A stretch of 64,000 nt of DNA from Leifsonia aquatica (GCF_014190775.1 NZ_JACHVP010000003.1:248001-312000), one strand, 5' to 3'; numbered from the stretch's first letter, positions 27,025 through 35,888 are shown. Translations and numbers: made by a program. Notes: generated from the letters alone by a model not told the origin.

Positions 27025-27465
27025 ATGGGCGATTTCGTCGCGCGCGCGGAGACGACGGTGCGGGCGCCGCGTCGTACGGTGTGGCAGGTGCTGACCTCGA
27101 ACGGCGCGCATCCCGAGATCCTGTTCGGCGCCGAGGTGCGCTCGGACTGGCGCCTCGGTTCGCCGATCACGTGGCGCGGCGAGTGGGAGGGACGGTCGTT
27201 CGAGGACCACGGCCGGGTGATCGAGCTCGAGGACCGTGAGGAGCCCTGGCGCATCGTCCTCACGCACTTCAGCCCGCTGACCGGGTTGCCGGACGAGCCC
27301 GACAACTATCACACCCTCCGGTTCGAGCTGGAAGAGACGGCGACAGGCACCGTAGTGACCCTCGATCAGGACAACAACCCGACCCGGGAGGCCGCCGAGC
27401 ACTCGCAGCGCAATTGGGCGCAGATGCTCGCGGGCGTCAAGGCCGTGGCCGAACGCCGCGCGTGA
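27025..27465 (+). CDS. SRPBCC (AHSA1-like) domain protein
   Basis: This 146-residue protein has the SRPBCC pattern: FVARAETTVRAPRRTVWQVL at the N-terminus, ITWRGEWEGRSFEDHGRVIE, and YHTLRFELEETATGTVVTLD before the C-terminal helix SQRNWAQMLAGVKAV. It is related to the AHSA1/Cxx group of small cavity proteins; the ligand is unknown. ATG at 27025 is chosen because a perfect AGGAGG lies five bases upstream (27014-27019); earlier in-frame starts have no such site. It is convergent with the tetR gene at 27473, only seven bases away, and is not in an evident operon. Confidence 0.78.
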   Translation: MGDFVARAETTVRAPRRTVWQVLTSNGAHPEILFGAEVRSDWRLGSPITWRGEWEGRSFEDHGRVIELEDREEPWRIVLTHFSPLTGLPDEPDNYHTLRFELEETATGTVVTLDQDNNPTREAAEHSQRNWAQMLAGVKAVAERRA

Positions 27466-27472
27466 GCCGGGT

Positions 27473-28057
27473 TCAGTCGCCCAGCGCCTCGCGCAGGTAG
27501 GCGTCGAGGAAGAGGTCGAAGGCTGCGACGGTCGCCGCGCGGTCCCCGACGAGCAAGTAGCCGAACTGCAGTCCCGCCGCCGAATCCACGAGCCAGTGCG
27601 CCAGCACTCCCGCGCGGCGGGTCTCGACGCCCTGCTTCTTGAGCCAGGAGCGCACCAGCTCGCGCCATTCGGTGAACGCGGTCGTGATGCGCTTGCCGAG
27701 GTCGGGGTCGATCGGCTCCAGCACGCCGGCCTCGAACTGCAGGCGCAACGCGGTGCGGTTGCCTTCGCGCAGGGTGTGGCGGAACGCCTGGCGGTACCAG
27801 TCGCGGAACTGTTCGCGGTCGAAGGCGACGATGTCGACGCCGACCAACGACTCATTCTGCTGCCGCACGCCCTCCTCGAGGATGGCGTCGATCATCTCCT
27901 GGCGGGACCCGAAATGGTAGACGAACGAGTAGGTGCTCACGCCGAGGGACGTCGCGAGGCTCCGGAAGGTCATGCGTGAGAGCGGCTCCGTCGCCACGTG
28001 TTCCATGATGCGGCTGAGGAGCTCCGGTTTCCTGGTCGGATCAGGTGTGCGTCCCAC
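27473..28057 (-). CDS. TetR family transcriptional regulator
   Basis: The 194-residue protein has a TetR helix-turn-helix near the N-terminus: PELLSRIMEHVATEPLSRMT, FRSLATSLGVSTYSFVYHFG and SRQEMIDAILEEG. The C-terminal part is helical, with the AHWLVDSAAGLQFGYLLVGD stretch found near the C-terminus of several repressors. GTG at 28057 (VGRTPDPTRKP) is preferred over a longer frame that runs into the PBP gene, because it gives the usual short basic leader; an AGG lies a few bases upstream. The PBP gene ends 55 bases upstream on the same strand. That gap is AT-rich around 28058-28090, so the gene may have its own promoter. The target is unknown. Confidence 0.8.
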   Translation of the reverse strand: MGRTPDPTRKPELLSRIMEHVATEPLSRMTFRSLATSLGVSTYSFVYHFGSRQEMIDAILEEGVRQQNESLVGVDIVAFDREQFRDWYRQAFRHTLREGNRTALRLQFEAGVLEPIDPDLGKRITTAFTEWRELVRSWLKKQGVETRRAGVLAHWLVDSAAGLQFGYLLVGDRAATVAAFDLFLDAYLREALGD

Positions 28058-28112
28058 GCGCCTAACGATAACGGAGTTTTCGTCATTTGTGAGTGGTCGA
28101 TTTCGGGCGGAG

Positions 28113-30401
28113 TCAGCCTCGACCCGGCGGGTTCGCGCCCTGTCCTCCGGTGCCCGGTCCCGTGCCCGTGCCGGGCTGCGCCGGAGCGGTCGGGGTGGAC
28201 GGCTTGGGGGCGGGAGCCGACGCCACGTACTTCGACGGGGGAGTCGGGAAGGCACTGCCGCCGTACGCCGCGTTGAGCGCTGCCACGATCGGCTTCACGA
28301 TCGAGAACTTCACGTTGCCGCCGCCGACGCCGTTGAAGTTCTGGCTGCGGAGGGCGACGTCACCCGACACGTTGCCGACCCAGGTCGCCTGCGCCGTCTT
28401 CGTGGTGGAGGTCACGAGCCAGTTCTCGAGCGAGTTGTCGGTCGTGCCGGTCTTGCCGAAGATCGGGATGCCGTCGCCCGGGTTGGCCGAGGAGGCCGTG
28501 CCGCCGCCGCGCAGTACGCCCTGGAGGGCGTAGATGGCGGCTGCGGCCACTCCCGGGTCGATCGGCGTCGTCGAGCACTGGGTCTTGGGCACGGCGTGCT
28601 CGCTGCCGTCGGCGTCGACGATCTTGTCGATGGCGACCGGGCTGCAGGCGACGCCGTTGTTGGCGATGCCCGCGTAGGCCGTGGCCATCGTCAGCGGCGC
28701 GATGTAGTTGGTGCCGAGCACAGCCGAGGGATTCGACATGAACGGGTTGATCGATTCGTCCGCGCCGTGGACGAGCAGGTCCTGTGCGCGCTCCTTGATG
28801 CCGCAGAGGTCGAGCTGGGTGGCCATCTTGGCGAAGATCGTGTTGATCGACTGGGCGGTGGCGTTCATCACCGTGGTGCTGCCGACCGTCTCGCCCTCGT
28901 CGTTCGAGACGTTCCAGGGCGCTCCGCCGATGTCGTTGCACGGATCGCTGGCGTGGAACGAGCTCTGCGGGAAGCTGTGCTGGGTCCCGCTGACCGTCTG
29001 GTACAGCGAATGCCCCTCCTGCAGCCACTCGAGCAGGTCGAACGCCTTGTACGACGATCCGGTCTGGAAGCCCTGGGAGCCTCCCATGTCGCTGTCGGTG
29101 TTGTAGTTGACCGCCGTCGTGCCGGGCGCCGGTTGCGCCGTGTTGTCGTACGGTCTGTTCTGCACCATGGTGATCACCCGGCCGGTGCCGACCTCCACCG
29201 CCACATTGGCGGCACCGAGGTCGAGTCGGGGACTGGTCGGCGGGATGTACGCGCTGAGCGCCGACTGCGCCTGGTTCTGCAGGTCGAGGTTGAGGGTCGT
29301 GTAGATCTTCAGGCCGCCGCGGGTGAGGAAGCTGGAGCGTTCGTCGTCGGTCTTGCCGAAGGTGGCGTTCTGCTCGATGGTCCGCTCTACGTAGTCGCAG
29401 AAGAACGCCGCGTTGTACTGCTGCGCCGTCATGCAGCCGTTCTGCACGGGGGTGATCTTCGGCTCGACGGGAGTGGCACGGGCGGCGTCGTGCTCCTCCT
29501 TCGTGATCTTGCCGTTGACGAGCATCCGGTCGAGCACGTAGTTGCGGCGGTCGAGGGTCTCCTTGTAGCCGTTGGCCGCGCCGTTCTCCTTGCTGTCCGG
29601 CTGATCGATGCGCAGGTTGTCGGGGTTGTTCAGGATGGCGATGAGCGTCGCCGCCTGCTGCAGGTTGACGTCTTTGGCGGAGACGCCGAAGTAGTAGGAG
29701 GCCGCCGACTGCACGCCGTAGACGCGGCCGCCGAAGAGCGCGATGTTCAGATAGCTCTGGAGGATGTCGTTCTTCGAGTACTCCTTCTCGAGGCCGATGG
29801 AGTACCGCATCTCCTTGAGCTTGCGCACCGGGTCGACCTCGGTGGCGTCGTTGTAGCAGGCCTTGTAGGCGGCGAGCTGCTTCTTCTGCACCTCGGCCGT
29901 GGCCGTCAGGTCGGGCTGCTTGTTCTCGCAGCGCTGCACGAGGATGTTCTTCACGTACTGCTGCGTGATCGACGAACCGCCCTGGACCGACTTGTGCAGT
30001 GCCGTCAGCACCGCGCCGCGCAGGGTGCCCGTCACGTCGATGCCCCCGTGCTCGTAGAAGCGCGGGTCCTCGGTGGCGATCGCGGCGTCTTTGAGGTTCT
30101 GCGAGATCGCGTCCCAGCCGACCTCGACGCGGTTCTGGGAGTAGAAGGTGGCGATCGGCACCTCTTGGCCGTTCGAGCTGGCGTACATGGTGGAGGCCTG
30201 GGCGAGCGGCTCCACCTTGATGTACTCCGGGAGGCCGTCGAAGACGTCGATGGTGGAGTCGGCGGCCGATCCGGTGAGAGCGACGGCGGGTGTCACGGCG
30301 GCCGCGGCGAGGATCCCCGCGATGCCGCTCAGCGCGACGAATCCGACGAGCGCAGGCGCCCACTTCCATCTTCTGCGTGTCGTCGAGGCCATGGGCGTCA
30401 T
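28113..30401 (-). CDS. Class A penicillin-binding protein (transglycosylase/transpeptidase)
   Basis: This 762-residue bifunctional enzyme polymerises and cross-links peptidoglycan outside the membrane. One N-terminal helix (WAPALVGFVALSGIAGILAA) anchors it. The GT51 domain has the catalytic Glu in AIATEDPRFYEHGGID, plus GGSSITQQYVKNILV. The transpeptidase has SxxK in TGSSYKAFDLLEW, SxN in AQSINTIFAKM and KTG in IFGKTGTTDNS, so both activities look intact. After residue about 715 there is a Pro/Thr/Gly-rich tail (KPSTPTAPAQPGTGTGPG), common in actinobacterial PBPs. ATG at 30401 or 30392 may be used; ribosome binding sites are weak. It stands apart from other wall genes. Confidence 0.92.
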   Translation of the reverse strand: MTPMASTTRRRWKWAPALVGFVALSGIAGILAAAAVTPAVALTGSAADSTIDVFDGLPEYIKVEPLAQASTMYASSNGQEVPIATFYSQNRVEVGWDAISQNLKDAAIATEDPRFYEHGGIDVTGTLRGAVLTALHKSVQGGSSITQQYVKNILVQRCENKQPDLTATAEVQKKQLAAYKACYNDATEVDPVRKLKEMRYSIGLEKEYSKNDILQSYLNIALFGGRVYGVQSAASYYFGVSAKDVNLQQAATLIAILNNPDNLRIDQPDSKENGAANGYKETLDRRNYVLDRMLVNGKITKEEHDAARATPVEPKITPVQNGCMTAQQYNAAFFCDYVERTIEQNATFGKTDDERSSFLTRGGLKIYTTLNLDLQNQAQSALSAYIPPTSPRLDLGAANVAVEVGTGRVITMVQNRPYDNTAQPAPGTTAVNYNTDSDMGGSQGFQTGSSYKAFDLLEWLQEGHSLYQTVSGTQHSFPQSSFHASDPCNDIGGAPWNVSNDEGETVGSTTVMNATAQSINTIFAKMATQLDLCGIKERAQDLLVHGADESINPFMSNPSAVLGTNYIAPLTMATAYAGIANNGVACSPVAIDKIVDADGSEHAVPKTQCSTTPIDPGVAAAAIYALQGVLRGGGTASSANPGDGIPIFGKTGTTDNSLENWLVTSTTKTAQATWVGNVSGDVALRSQNFNGVGGGNVKFSIVKPIVAALNAAYGGSAFPTPPSKYVASAPAPKPSTPTAPAQPGTGTGPGTGGQGANPPGRG

Positions 30402-30483
30402 GATACGCGGAGGATCCAGGGCCTTCCCGTGGGCGACGCTCAGTTTGGGGAGAGTCGGCGCCGAGCCGGGGCTGTGGATGACG

Positions 30484-30948
30484 TCATGCCGCGCCGCGCA
30501 GCTTGTCGCACAGTGCCGCGAGCGTCTCCAGTTCGTCCGGGTCGAGGCGATCGCCCACCCGGCTGGTGATCGTCTTCATGTGCTCGACGGCGACGCTGCG
30601 GAACATCTCGAAGCCGGTATCGGTCAGCATGATGAGGGTGCCGCGCGCGTCGGCGGGGTCGGGGCACTTCGCGACGAGCCCCCGTGCGACCAGACGGTCG
30701 ACGAGCCGGCTGACGCTGGGCTGCGTGAGGAGGACGTGCTTGTTGAGCTCGCGCAGGCGCAGCCGGCGGTCCGGCTGGCGGGAGAGGTTGAAGAGCACGT
30801 CGTACTCGTTGAAGGAGATGTCCTTCGTCGGGAACTCGGCGGCGAGCGAGCGCATCACGGCGACCTGCGCACGGAACAGCGACTCCCAGGCCGAGACGGC
30901 GTTGATGCGGTGTCGGGCCGGAGCCGTCCCGGTGACGCTGCTGCTCAT
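30484..30948 (-). CDS. MarR family transcriptional regulator
   Basis: The 154-residue protein has the MarR winged helix: FNEYDVLFNLSRQPDRRLRL followed by RELNKHVLLTQPSVSRLVDR and the wing VAKCPDPADARGTLIMLTDT. An N-terminal helix (NAVSAWESLFRAQVAVMRSL) and a C-terminal helix form the dimer interface. The conserved Asp-Arg pair in the wing is present (DPADARGT). It likely responds to phenolic or oxidative compounds, but no target gene lies next to it: the PBP gene is downstream on the same strand and a 375-base gap lies upstream. The single Cys in the wing might act as a redox switch, which is speculation. Confidence 0.88.
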   Translation of the reverse strand: MSSSVTGTAPARHRINAVSAWESLFRAQVAVMRSLAAEFPTKDISFNEYDVLFNLSRQPDRRLRLRELNKHVLLTQPSVSRLVDRLVARGLVAKCPDPADARGTLIMLTDTGFEMFRSVAVEHMKTITSRVGDRLDPDELETLAALCDKLRGAA

Positions 30949-31060
30949 GACGCCTGCCTCCTTGTTCGAAAACGCGTCTCAATGCATTCGCATCTTCTCA
31001 TCATCCGCCGACAGGGCCATCCGTGCCAGCACGGGAGGGCGGACGGTGCCGGGACGGATT

Positions 31061-31094
31061 GAGGGCCGGCCGCAGAGGCTAGCGGCCGGCCCTC
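31061..31094. terminator. Strong GC-rich hairpin between divergent genes
   Basis: GAGGGCCGGCCGC at 31061-31073 pairs perfectly with 31082-31094 across 8 bases; the plus strand then reads TCCCTT. Both flanking protein genes point away from it, so if it is a terminator it ends an unannotated transcript. Confidence 0.5.
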
Positions 31095-31270
31095 TCCCTT
31101 GCACCAAGAGTGTCCTGCAATCACATTCCGCGATGGCTGCCACAGCAAACAACCATTGCTCTTGAACTATATAACGAAGAGGTAACGGGATCTAGTTACC
31201 AAGTCGTTATTTTTGCTGCGAGTTCTCTATGGGTGCCTGACGGGATTTTCAGTGGCCCGATGAGGCGATC

Positions 31271-31312
31271 TGGACACAATGCTCGCGATCGAATACTCTG
31301 AGCAAAGTATTC
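31271..31312 (+). promoter_or_regulatory. padR promoter with overlapping palindromic operator
   Basis: A -35 TGGACA at 31271-31276 and -10 TACTCT at 31294-31299 are 17 bases apart. A perfect repeat GAATACT-N8-AGTATTC (31291-31312) covers the -10 and start point. The ribosome binding site GGAGG follows at 31313-31317. The size and spacing fit a PadR-type operator and autorepression. Confidence 0.75.
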
Positions 31313-31323
31313 GGAGGTGAGCA

Positions 31324-32001
31324 ATGTCGAAGCGCGCGATCGCGAACCCGCTGGCCCTGGCCGTCCTGGCCTGCCTGTGGGAGAAGCCGATGTACCCGTA
31401 CGAGATGACGACGACCATGCGGGAGCGTGGCAAGGAAGACAGCATCCGGCTCAACTTCGGCTCCCTGTACTCCGTCATCAAGTCCCTGGAGAAGCACGGC
31501 TTCATCGAGGTCGCGCAGACCGAGCGCGAGGGCAACCGGCCGGAGCGCGTGGTCTACCAGATCACCGAGAGCGGCCGACGCGAGGCCACTGAGTGGCTCA
31601 GCGACCTCATCGAGACGCCGGTGAAGGAGTACCCCGCGATCGAGACCGGGCTGTCGCTGCTCCCGATGCTGCCGCCGGCGACGGCTGCCGACCTCCTGGA
31701 GCGCCGCCTCGACCGGCTCGACGCCGACATCGCCGAGCGACGTGCGCTCGGTGAGGCCAGCGGGCCGGCGCTTCCCGAGCTCTTCATGATCGAATTCCGC
31801 TACCGGCAGGCCGTGCTCGACGCCGAGCGCGCCTTCGTCGCCGACCTGCTCGCACGGCTGCGCGCCGGGACGGTCGGCGGCTACGAGTGGTGGGAGCAAC
31901 TGCACGTGCTGCTCGCGCACGGCCTCAGCATGGCCGAGATCCAGCAACGGGTCGCGGCCGGCGACTTCGGCGAGGAGGTGGCCGAACTGCTGGGCAACTG
32001 A
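31324..32001 (+). CDS. PadR family transcriptional regulator
   Basis: The 225-residue protein has the PadR winged helix at its N-terminus: NPLALAVLACLWEKPMYPYE, FGSLYSVIKSLEKHGFIEVA and GNRPERVVYQITESGRREAT. The long C-terminal domain (about 110 to 225) is helical and mediates dimerisation, as in the larger PadR group. GGAGG lies six bases before ATG 31324, and a perfect palindrome covers its promoter. A DrrAB-like ABC exporter operon follows 161 bases later on the same strand. PadR/exporter pairs of this kind sense a toxic compound and de-repress the pump. No copy of the 31291 palindrome is seen before the exporter, so control of that operon may be by read-through or a weaker site. Confidence 0.9.
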   Translation: MSKRAIANPLALAVLACLWEKPMYPYEMTTTMRERGKEDSIRLNFGSLYSVIKSLEKHGFIEVAQTEREGNRPERVVYQITESGRREATEWLSDLIETPVKEYPAIETGLSLLPMLPPATAADLLERRLDRLDADIAERRALGEASGPALPELFMIEFRYRQAVLDAERAFVADLLARLRAGTVGGYEWWEQLHVLLAHGLSMAEIQQRVAAGDFGEEVAELLGN

Positions 32002-32030
32002 TCCACGCGGCATCCCGCCGCACACAAGAC

Positions 32031-32062
32031 GATGGCCGGAGAGCGGCAACTCCCCGGCCATC
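32031..32062 (+). terminator. Hairpin terminator after padR
   Basis: GATGGCCGG at 32031-32039 pairs perfectly with CCGGCCATC at 32054-32062 (14-base loop), 30 bases after the padR stop. It may only partly block read-through into the ABC operon. Confidence 0.6.
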
Positions 32063-32101
32063 GGAAACCTTCAGTCGTTCCTTACGGAACCTGCGTCAAC
32101 A

Positions 32102-32143
32102 GTCACCGAGGGTCGTATCCGATGATATGCCCCCTTCGGTGAC
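32102..32143. promoter_or_regulatory. Inverted repeat just upstream of the DrrAB-like operon
   Basis: GTCACCGA at 32102-32109 and TCGGTGAC at 32136-32143 form 8-base arms separated by 26 bases that include GATGATAT. The repeat ends 19 bases before the start of the ABC ATPase gene and just before its ribosome binding site (AGAGAGGA). It could be an operator for a regulator or a leader hairpin. Confidence 0.45.
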
Positions 32144-32162
32144 CTCTCAGAGAGGAACCATC

Positions 32163-33172
<1,010 letters not shown>

Positions 33173-33176
<4 letters not shown>

Positions 33177-34009
33177 CCGCTGTCACCGCACCCGCACCGT
33201 CGCCCGTCCGCAGCGCCCGCAGGGGAGGCGGACCGACCTTCCTCACGCACACGCTGCTCCTCACCGGGCGGCAGCTGCGCTGGGCCGTCCGGATGCCGGC
33301 GTTCCTCGTGATGAACCTGGTGCAGCCCGTGATCTGGCTGCTGCTCTTCGGACAGCTGTTCAAATCCGTCGTCGAGATCCCCGGTTTCGGGGTCGGGCAG
33401 AGCTATCTGGAGTACCTGACCCCGGGCGTCGTGATGATGCTCGCGCTCTTCGGCAGCGCGTGGTCGGGGACGGTCTACATCCAGGACATGGAGCGCGGGG
33501 TGATGGATCGGCTGCTCACGTCACCGGCGAACCGGGGCGCGATGATCGTCGCCACGCTCGTCTACCAGTCGATCCTCGCGGTGTTCCAGTCGCTGATCGT
33601 GGTCGGGATCGCGTTCTGGGCGGGCGCCCGATTCGACGGAGGCGTCGGCGGCATCCTGCTGCTCCTCGTCGGGGTGGTGCTGCTCACCGCGGTGTTCTGC
33701 TCGCTGTCGAACGCCGTGGCGCTACTGGCCCGCGACCAGACCGCCCTCATCGGCATCTCGCAGCTGATCACCCTGCCCCTGATGTTCCTCAGCTCGGCGA
33801 TCATGAACACGAAGCTGTCGCCGGAGTGGGTGCGGAACGTCGCGGCCTACAACCCGTTCGAGTGGGCGGTGATCGTCGGCCGGGAGGCGCTCAGCGCTCA
33901 TCCCGACACCGCCGCCCTCTGGGGGCACGTCGGCCTGCTCGCCGCCCTCGCGGTCGTCATGGCCGCCCTCGCGACCAGCGCGTTCCGCGTCTACCAGCGC
34001 AGCGCCTGA
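33173..34009 (+). CDS. ABC-2 type exporter permease, DrrB-like
   Basis: The 278-residue permease has a cytosolic N-terminus of about 35 residues, an amphipathic stretch (TGRQLRWAVRMPAFLVMNLV) and six membrane helices. ABC-2 family marks include MERGVMDRLLTSPANRGAMI (the cytosolic coupling loop), LLAREQT-like ALLARDQTALIGISQLITLP, and LMFLSSAIMNTKLSPEWVRN followed by AYNPFEWAVIVGREAL near the C-terminus. With the preceding ATPase it makes a DrrAB exporter. ATGA overlap implies coupled translation. The operon ends at the repeat-rich region 34045-34101. Substrate is unknown. Confidence 0.92.
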
Positions 34010-34044
34010 CTGCAGCCGCACAGCCCCGTCGCCTCGCAAGCCGT

Positions 34045-34101
34045 CGAGTACGCGAACTCTCTGCGTACTCGGCGGTTTCCGGGCGACTTTCTGCGTACTC
34101 G
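34045..34101. terminator. Hairpin with a third repeat arm between convergent genes
   Basis: CGAGTACGC (34045-34053) pairs perfectly with GCGTACTCG (34063-34071). A second copy of GCGTACTCG lies at 34093-34101, each right arm preceded by a TCT-rich stretch. The left arm could pair with either right arm. It sits between the DrrB-like gene and the convergent winged-helix gene and probably terminates both. Confidence 0.6.
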
Positions 34102-34120
34102 CGAGCTCCCGGGCCCGCGC

Positions 34121-34822
34121 TCAGAACAGGTCGGGGGAGGGGGCGCTCGCGTGGCGGATCGAGACGTCCGCGTGACGGTCGAACCGGTAGCCGACACCGC
34201 GGACCGTGCGCACGATGTCCTCGTAGCGGGCCAGCTTGGCGCGCAGGCGGCGCACGTGGACGTCGATCGTGCGCTCGTTCGGCACGTCCTCCTCGTCCGC
34301 ACCGTTCCACAGCGACGAGATCAGCTCGGCGCGCTCGATCGTGCGGCCCTCGCGCAGCACCAGGTACTGCAGCAGCTCGAACTCCTTGTAGGTCAGCGCG
34401 ACCGTCTGGTTGTCCAGGATGAGGCGCTTGCGGGAGATGTCCACGACCACGCCCGACGCGGCACGGTCCTCGTCCTCGTCGATCGCGGCCGTGTGGCGGT
34501 GCTTGGCGATCGCGGACGGGTCCTGCAGGGCGAGGCGGACGACATCCACGTCGCGGCCGCCGGCGCCGGCCGGGGCGATCGCGACGGCGGCGTAGGTCTC
34601 CGATGCCGGGGCGAGCTCGGCGGTGAGCGCCTTGAGCGCCTCCACGATGCGGCCGAGGTCGGTTCCGGCGGCGGCCGCCTTGGCCTCGTCGATGCCGACG
34701 TAGAGGACGAAGCCGCGAGCCTCCGTGCCGGTCGGGACGGCGCGGATCTTCGGAGCGGCGGGAGCGGCCTCGGCGGGGCGGAGGGCGGTGGGGGCGAAGG
34801 TGTCGATGGTGGCGAGAGACAT
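34121..34822 (-). CDS. Winged-helix (OmpR/PhoB C-terminal type) regulator with no receiver domain
   Basis: The 233-residue protein ends in an OmpR-type DNA-binding domain: VALTYKEFELLQYLVLREGR, SLWNGADEEDVPNERTIDVH and VRRLRAKLARYEDIVRTVRG followed by VGYRFDRHAD. The N-terminal 120 residues are not a response-regulator receiver: the acidic pocket and phosphorylated Asp are missing, and the segment RGFVLYVGIDEAKAAAAGTD is unlike it. It is therefore an orphan regulator that perhaps senses through its own N-terminal domain. No kinase gene is near. It sits behind a 335-base leader that starts with a tiny Cys-ending ORF. The regulon is unknown; a link to sulfur supply is suggested only by that leader. 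Confidence 0.82.
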   Translation of the reverse strand: MSLATIDTFAPTALRPAEAAPAAPKIRAVPTGTEARGFVLYVGIDEAKAAAAGTDLGRIVEALKALTAELAPASETYAAVAIAPAGAGGRDVDVVRLALQDPSAIAKHRHTAAIDEDEDRAASGVVVDISRKRLILDNQTVALTYKEFELLQYLVLREGRTIERAELISSLWNGADEEDVPNERTIDVHVRRLRAKLARYEDIVRTVRGVGYRFDRHADVSIRHASAPSPDLF

Positions 34823-35052
34823 GGGAGGAAGTCCTTAGATGATGTCGCGAGCCCGATGGTCCTCCGACGCCGTGGGACGGTCGTCCCGAGGAGTGAGATG
34901 CGCCAGATGGTGCGGGGATTCGCAGAATTTTCGTGTTGGCCGTATCAGAGACGGCTGATGCGCGGGAACGTGCGTGTGGCGTTCCCGGGGAGCTCTCGCC
35001 CGATCACGAGGTGGTGGTCGGAGGGCGTTCGGCTCGGCGAAGGGTCGTCAGA
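34823..35052 (-). promoter_or_regulatory. Structured 230-nt leader between the small ORF and the winged-helix gene
   Basis: The minus-strand transcript from 35157 runs through this region without a larger gene. It can form several hairpins: CGGGAACG pairing with CGTTCCCG (plus-strand 34963-34987, 9-base loop), GCCGT with ACGGC (34939-34955) and a GGGACG-N2-CGTCCC palindrome (34874-34887). None has a clear U tract. AAGGA lies nine bases before the regulator ATG. The layout (small ORF, hairpins, regulator) fits attenuation, but that is inferred. Confidence 0.45.
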
Positions 35053-35157
35053 TCAGCGACACATTCGGCAACACATGACGGAGTCGCGGCCGGCCATCAT
35101 CATGCCGGCATCCCCAGGGGCCTCGAAGGAGGTCAGGGTACGCGAGTTGTCAGTCAT
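35053..35157 (-). CDS. Putative leaderless leader peptide ending in a Cys-rich motif
   Basis: A 34-codon ORF starts at ATG 35157 and stops with TGA at 35053. It begins MTDNSRTLTSFEAPGD, includes GMMMAGRDS and ends VMCCRMCR. No ribosome binding site precedes it, but a strong promoter (TTGACA, 18 bases, TTTACT) ends six bases before the ATG, so transcription should begin at or next to the A of ATG, giving a leaderless message. Three Cys codons, two of them adjacent, lie just before the stop, as in cysteine-responsive uORFs described in mycobacteria. The winged-helix gene follows 230 bases downstream. I infer a regulatory leader peptide that senses Cys-tRNA charging; no homologue search was possible. 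Confidence 0.6.
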   Translation of the reverse strand: MTDNSRTLTSFEAPGDAGMMMAGRDSVMCCRMCR

Positions 35158-35163
35158 GGAGTC

Positions 35164-35193
35164 AGTAAAGCGAACGATGACTCGCGGTGTCAA
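35164..35193 (-). promoter_or_regulatory. Near-consensus promoter for the leader ORF and winged-helix gene
   Basis: On the minus strand a perfect -35 TTGACA (35193-35188) and -10 TTTACT (35169-35164) are 18 bases apart. The ATG at 35157 lies six bases after the -10, so the message is leaderless. Confidence 0.8.
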
Positions 35194-35217
35194 ATCATTA
35201 CGGAATATTGCAGGCGT

Positions 35218-35850
35218 TCACACAGTGCCGTAGAGGCGGTCCCCGGCGTCGCCGAGGCCGGGGACGATGTAGCCGTTCTCGTTGAGGCGCTCGTCGAGCG
35301 CGCCCAGGACGATCGTCACGTTGCGGCCTTCGGTGGCCTTCTCGAGCGCCGCCAGGCCCTCCGGGGCGGCGAGGATGCAGATCGCGGTGACGTCGACCGC
35401 GTTGCGCGCGAACAGGAAGTCGATGGCCGCGCCGAGCGAGCCTCCCGTCGCCAGCATCGGATCCAGGACGAAGCACTGACGGTCGGAGAGGTCCTCCGGC
35501 AGGCGCTCGGCGTAGGTGGTCGGCTCGAGGGTCTCCTCGTTGCGGGCCATGCCGAGGAATCCGACCTCGGCCGTCGGCATCAGGCGCACCATGCCCTCGA
35601 GCATCCCGAGCCCGGCGCGCAGGATGGGGACCACGAGCGGGCGCGGCTTGCTGATCGCGACGCCGGTGGTGGTCGTCACGGGGGTGTCGATCTCGATCGG
35701 CTCGACCCGCACCGCGCGGGTGGCCTCGTAGGCCAGCAGCGTCACGAGCTCCTCGGTGAGCGCGCGGAACACCGGCGACGGCGTGGTCTTGTCGCGGAGC
35801 ACGGTCAGCTTGTGGGTGATGAGGGGGTGGTCCGCTACGTGCACTCGCAT
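35218..35850 (-). CDS. upp: Uracil phosphoribosyltransferase
   Basis: This 210-residue enzyme makes UMP from uracil and PRPP in the pyrimidine salvage pathway. Family motifs are intact: [20 protein letters not shown] at the start, [20 protein letters not shown], the PRPP-binding loop [20 protein letters not shown] and [11 protein letters not shown] at the C-terminus. ATG at 35850 gives the usual N-terminus; ATG at 35871 would add seven residues and lies close to the divergent tadA gene. The gene is back to back with tadA, and the 38 bases between the two starts must hold parts of both promoters. It is cytosolic and of normal length. Confidence 0.95.
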   Translation of the reverse strand: MRVHVADHPLITHKLTVLRDKTTPSPVFRALTEELVTLLAYEATRAVRVEPIEIDTPVTTTTGVAISKPRPLVVPILRAGLGMLEGMVRLMPTAEVGFLGMARNEETLEPTTYAERLPEDLSDRQCFVLDPMLATGGSLGAAIDFLFARNAVDVTAICILAAPEGLAALEKATEGRNVTIVLGALDERLNENGYIVPGLGDAGDRLYGTV

Positions 35851-35888
35851 AGGCTCAAGGCTAGCCGACATCCCGCTTGGAGGAGCCC

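Larger units (their letters stand above)
30949..31323. other. 375-bp intergenic region between divergent marR and padR
   Basis: The region holds the marR promoter near 30960-31000, a strong GC hairpin (31061-31094), an A+T-rich stretch at about 31100-31260 that is unlike the rest of the window, a perfect GGTAAC-N8-GTTACC repeat at 31181-31200 and the padR promoter/operator (31271-31312). A 63-codon open frame at 31110-31301 has no ribosome binding site or recognisable product, so I do not call it a gene. A small RNA ending at the hairpin is possible. Confidence 0.5.

Noticed and set aside
31110-31301. A 63-codon plus-strand frame in the AT-rich gap before padR
   Set aside because: No ribosome binding site, it overlaps the padR promoter and operator, and the sequence has no recognisable features.
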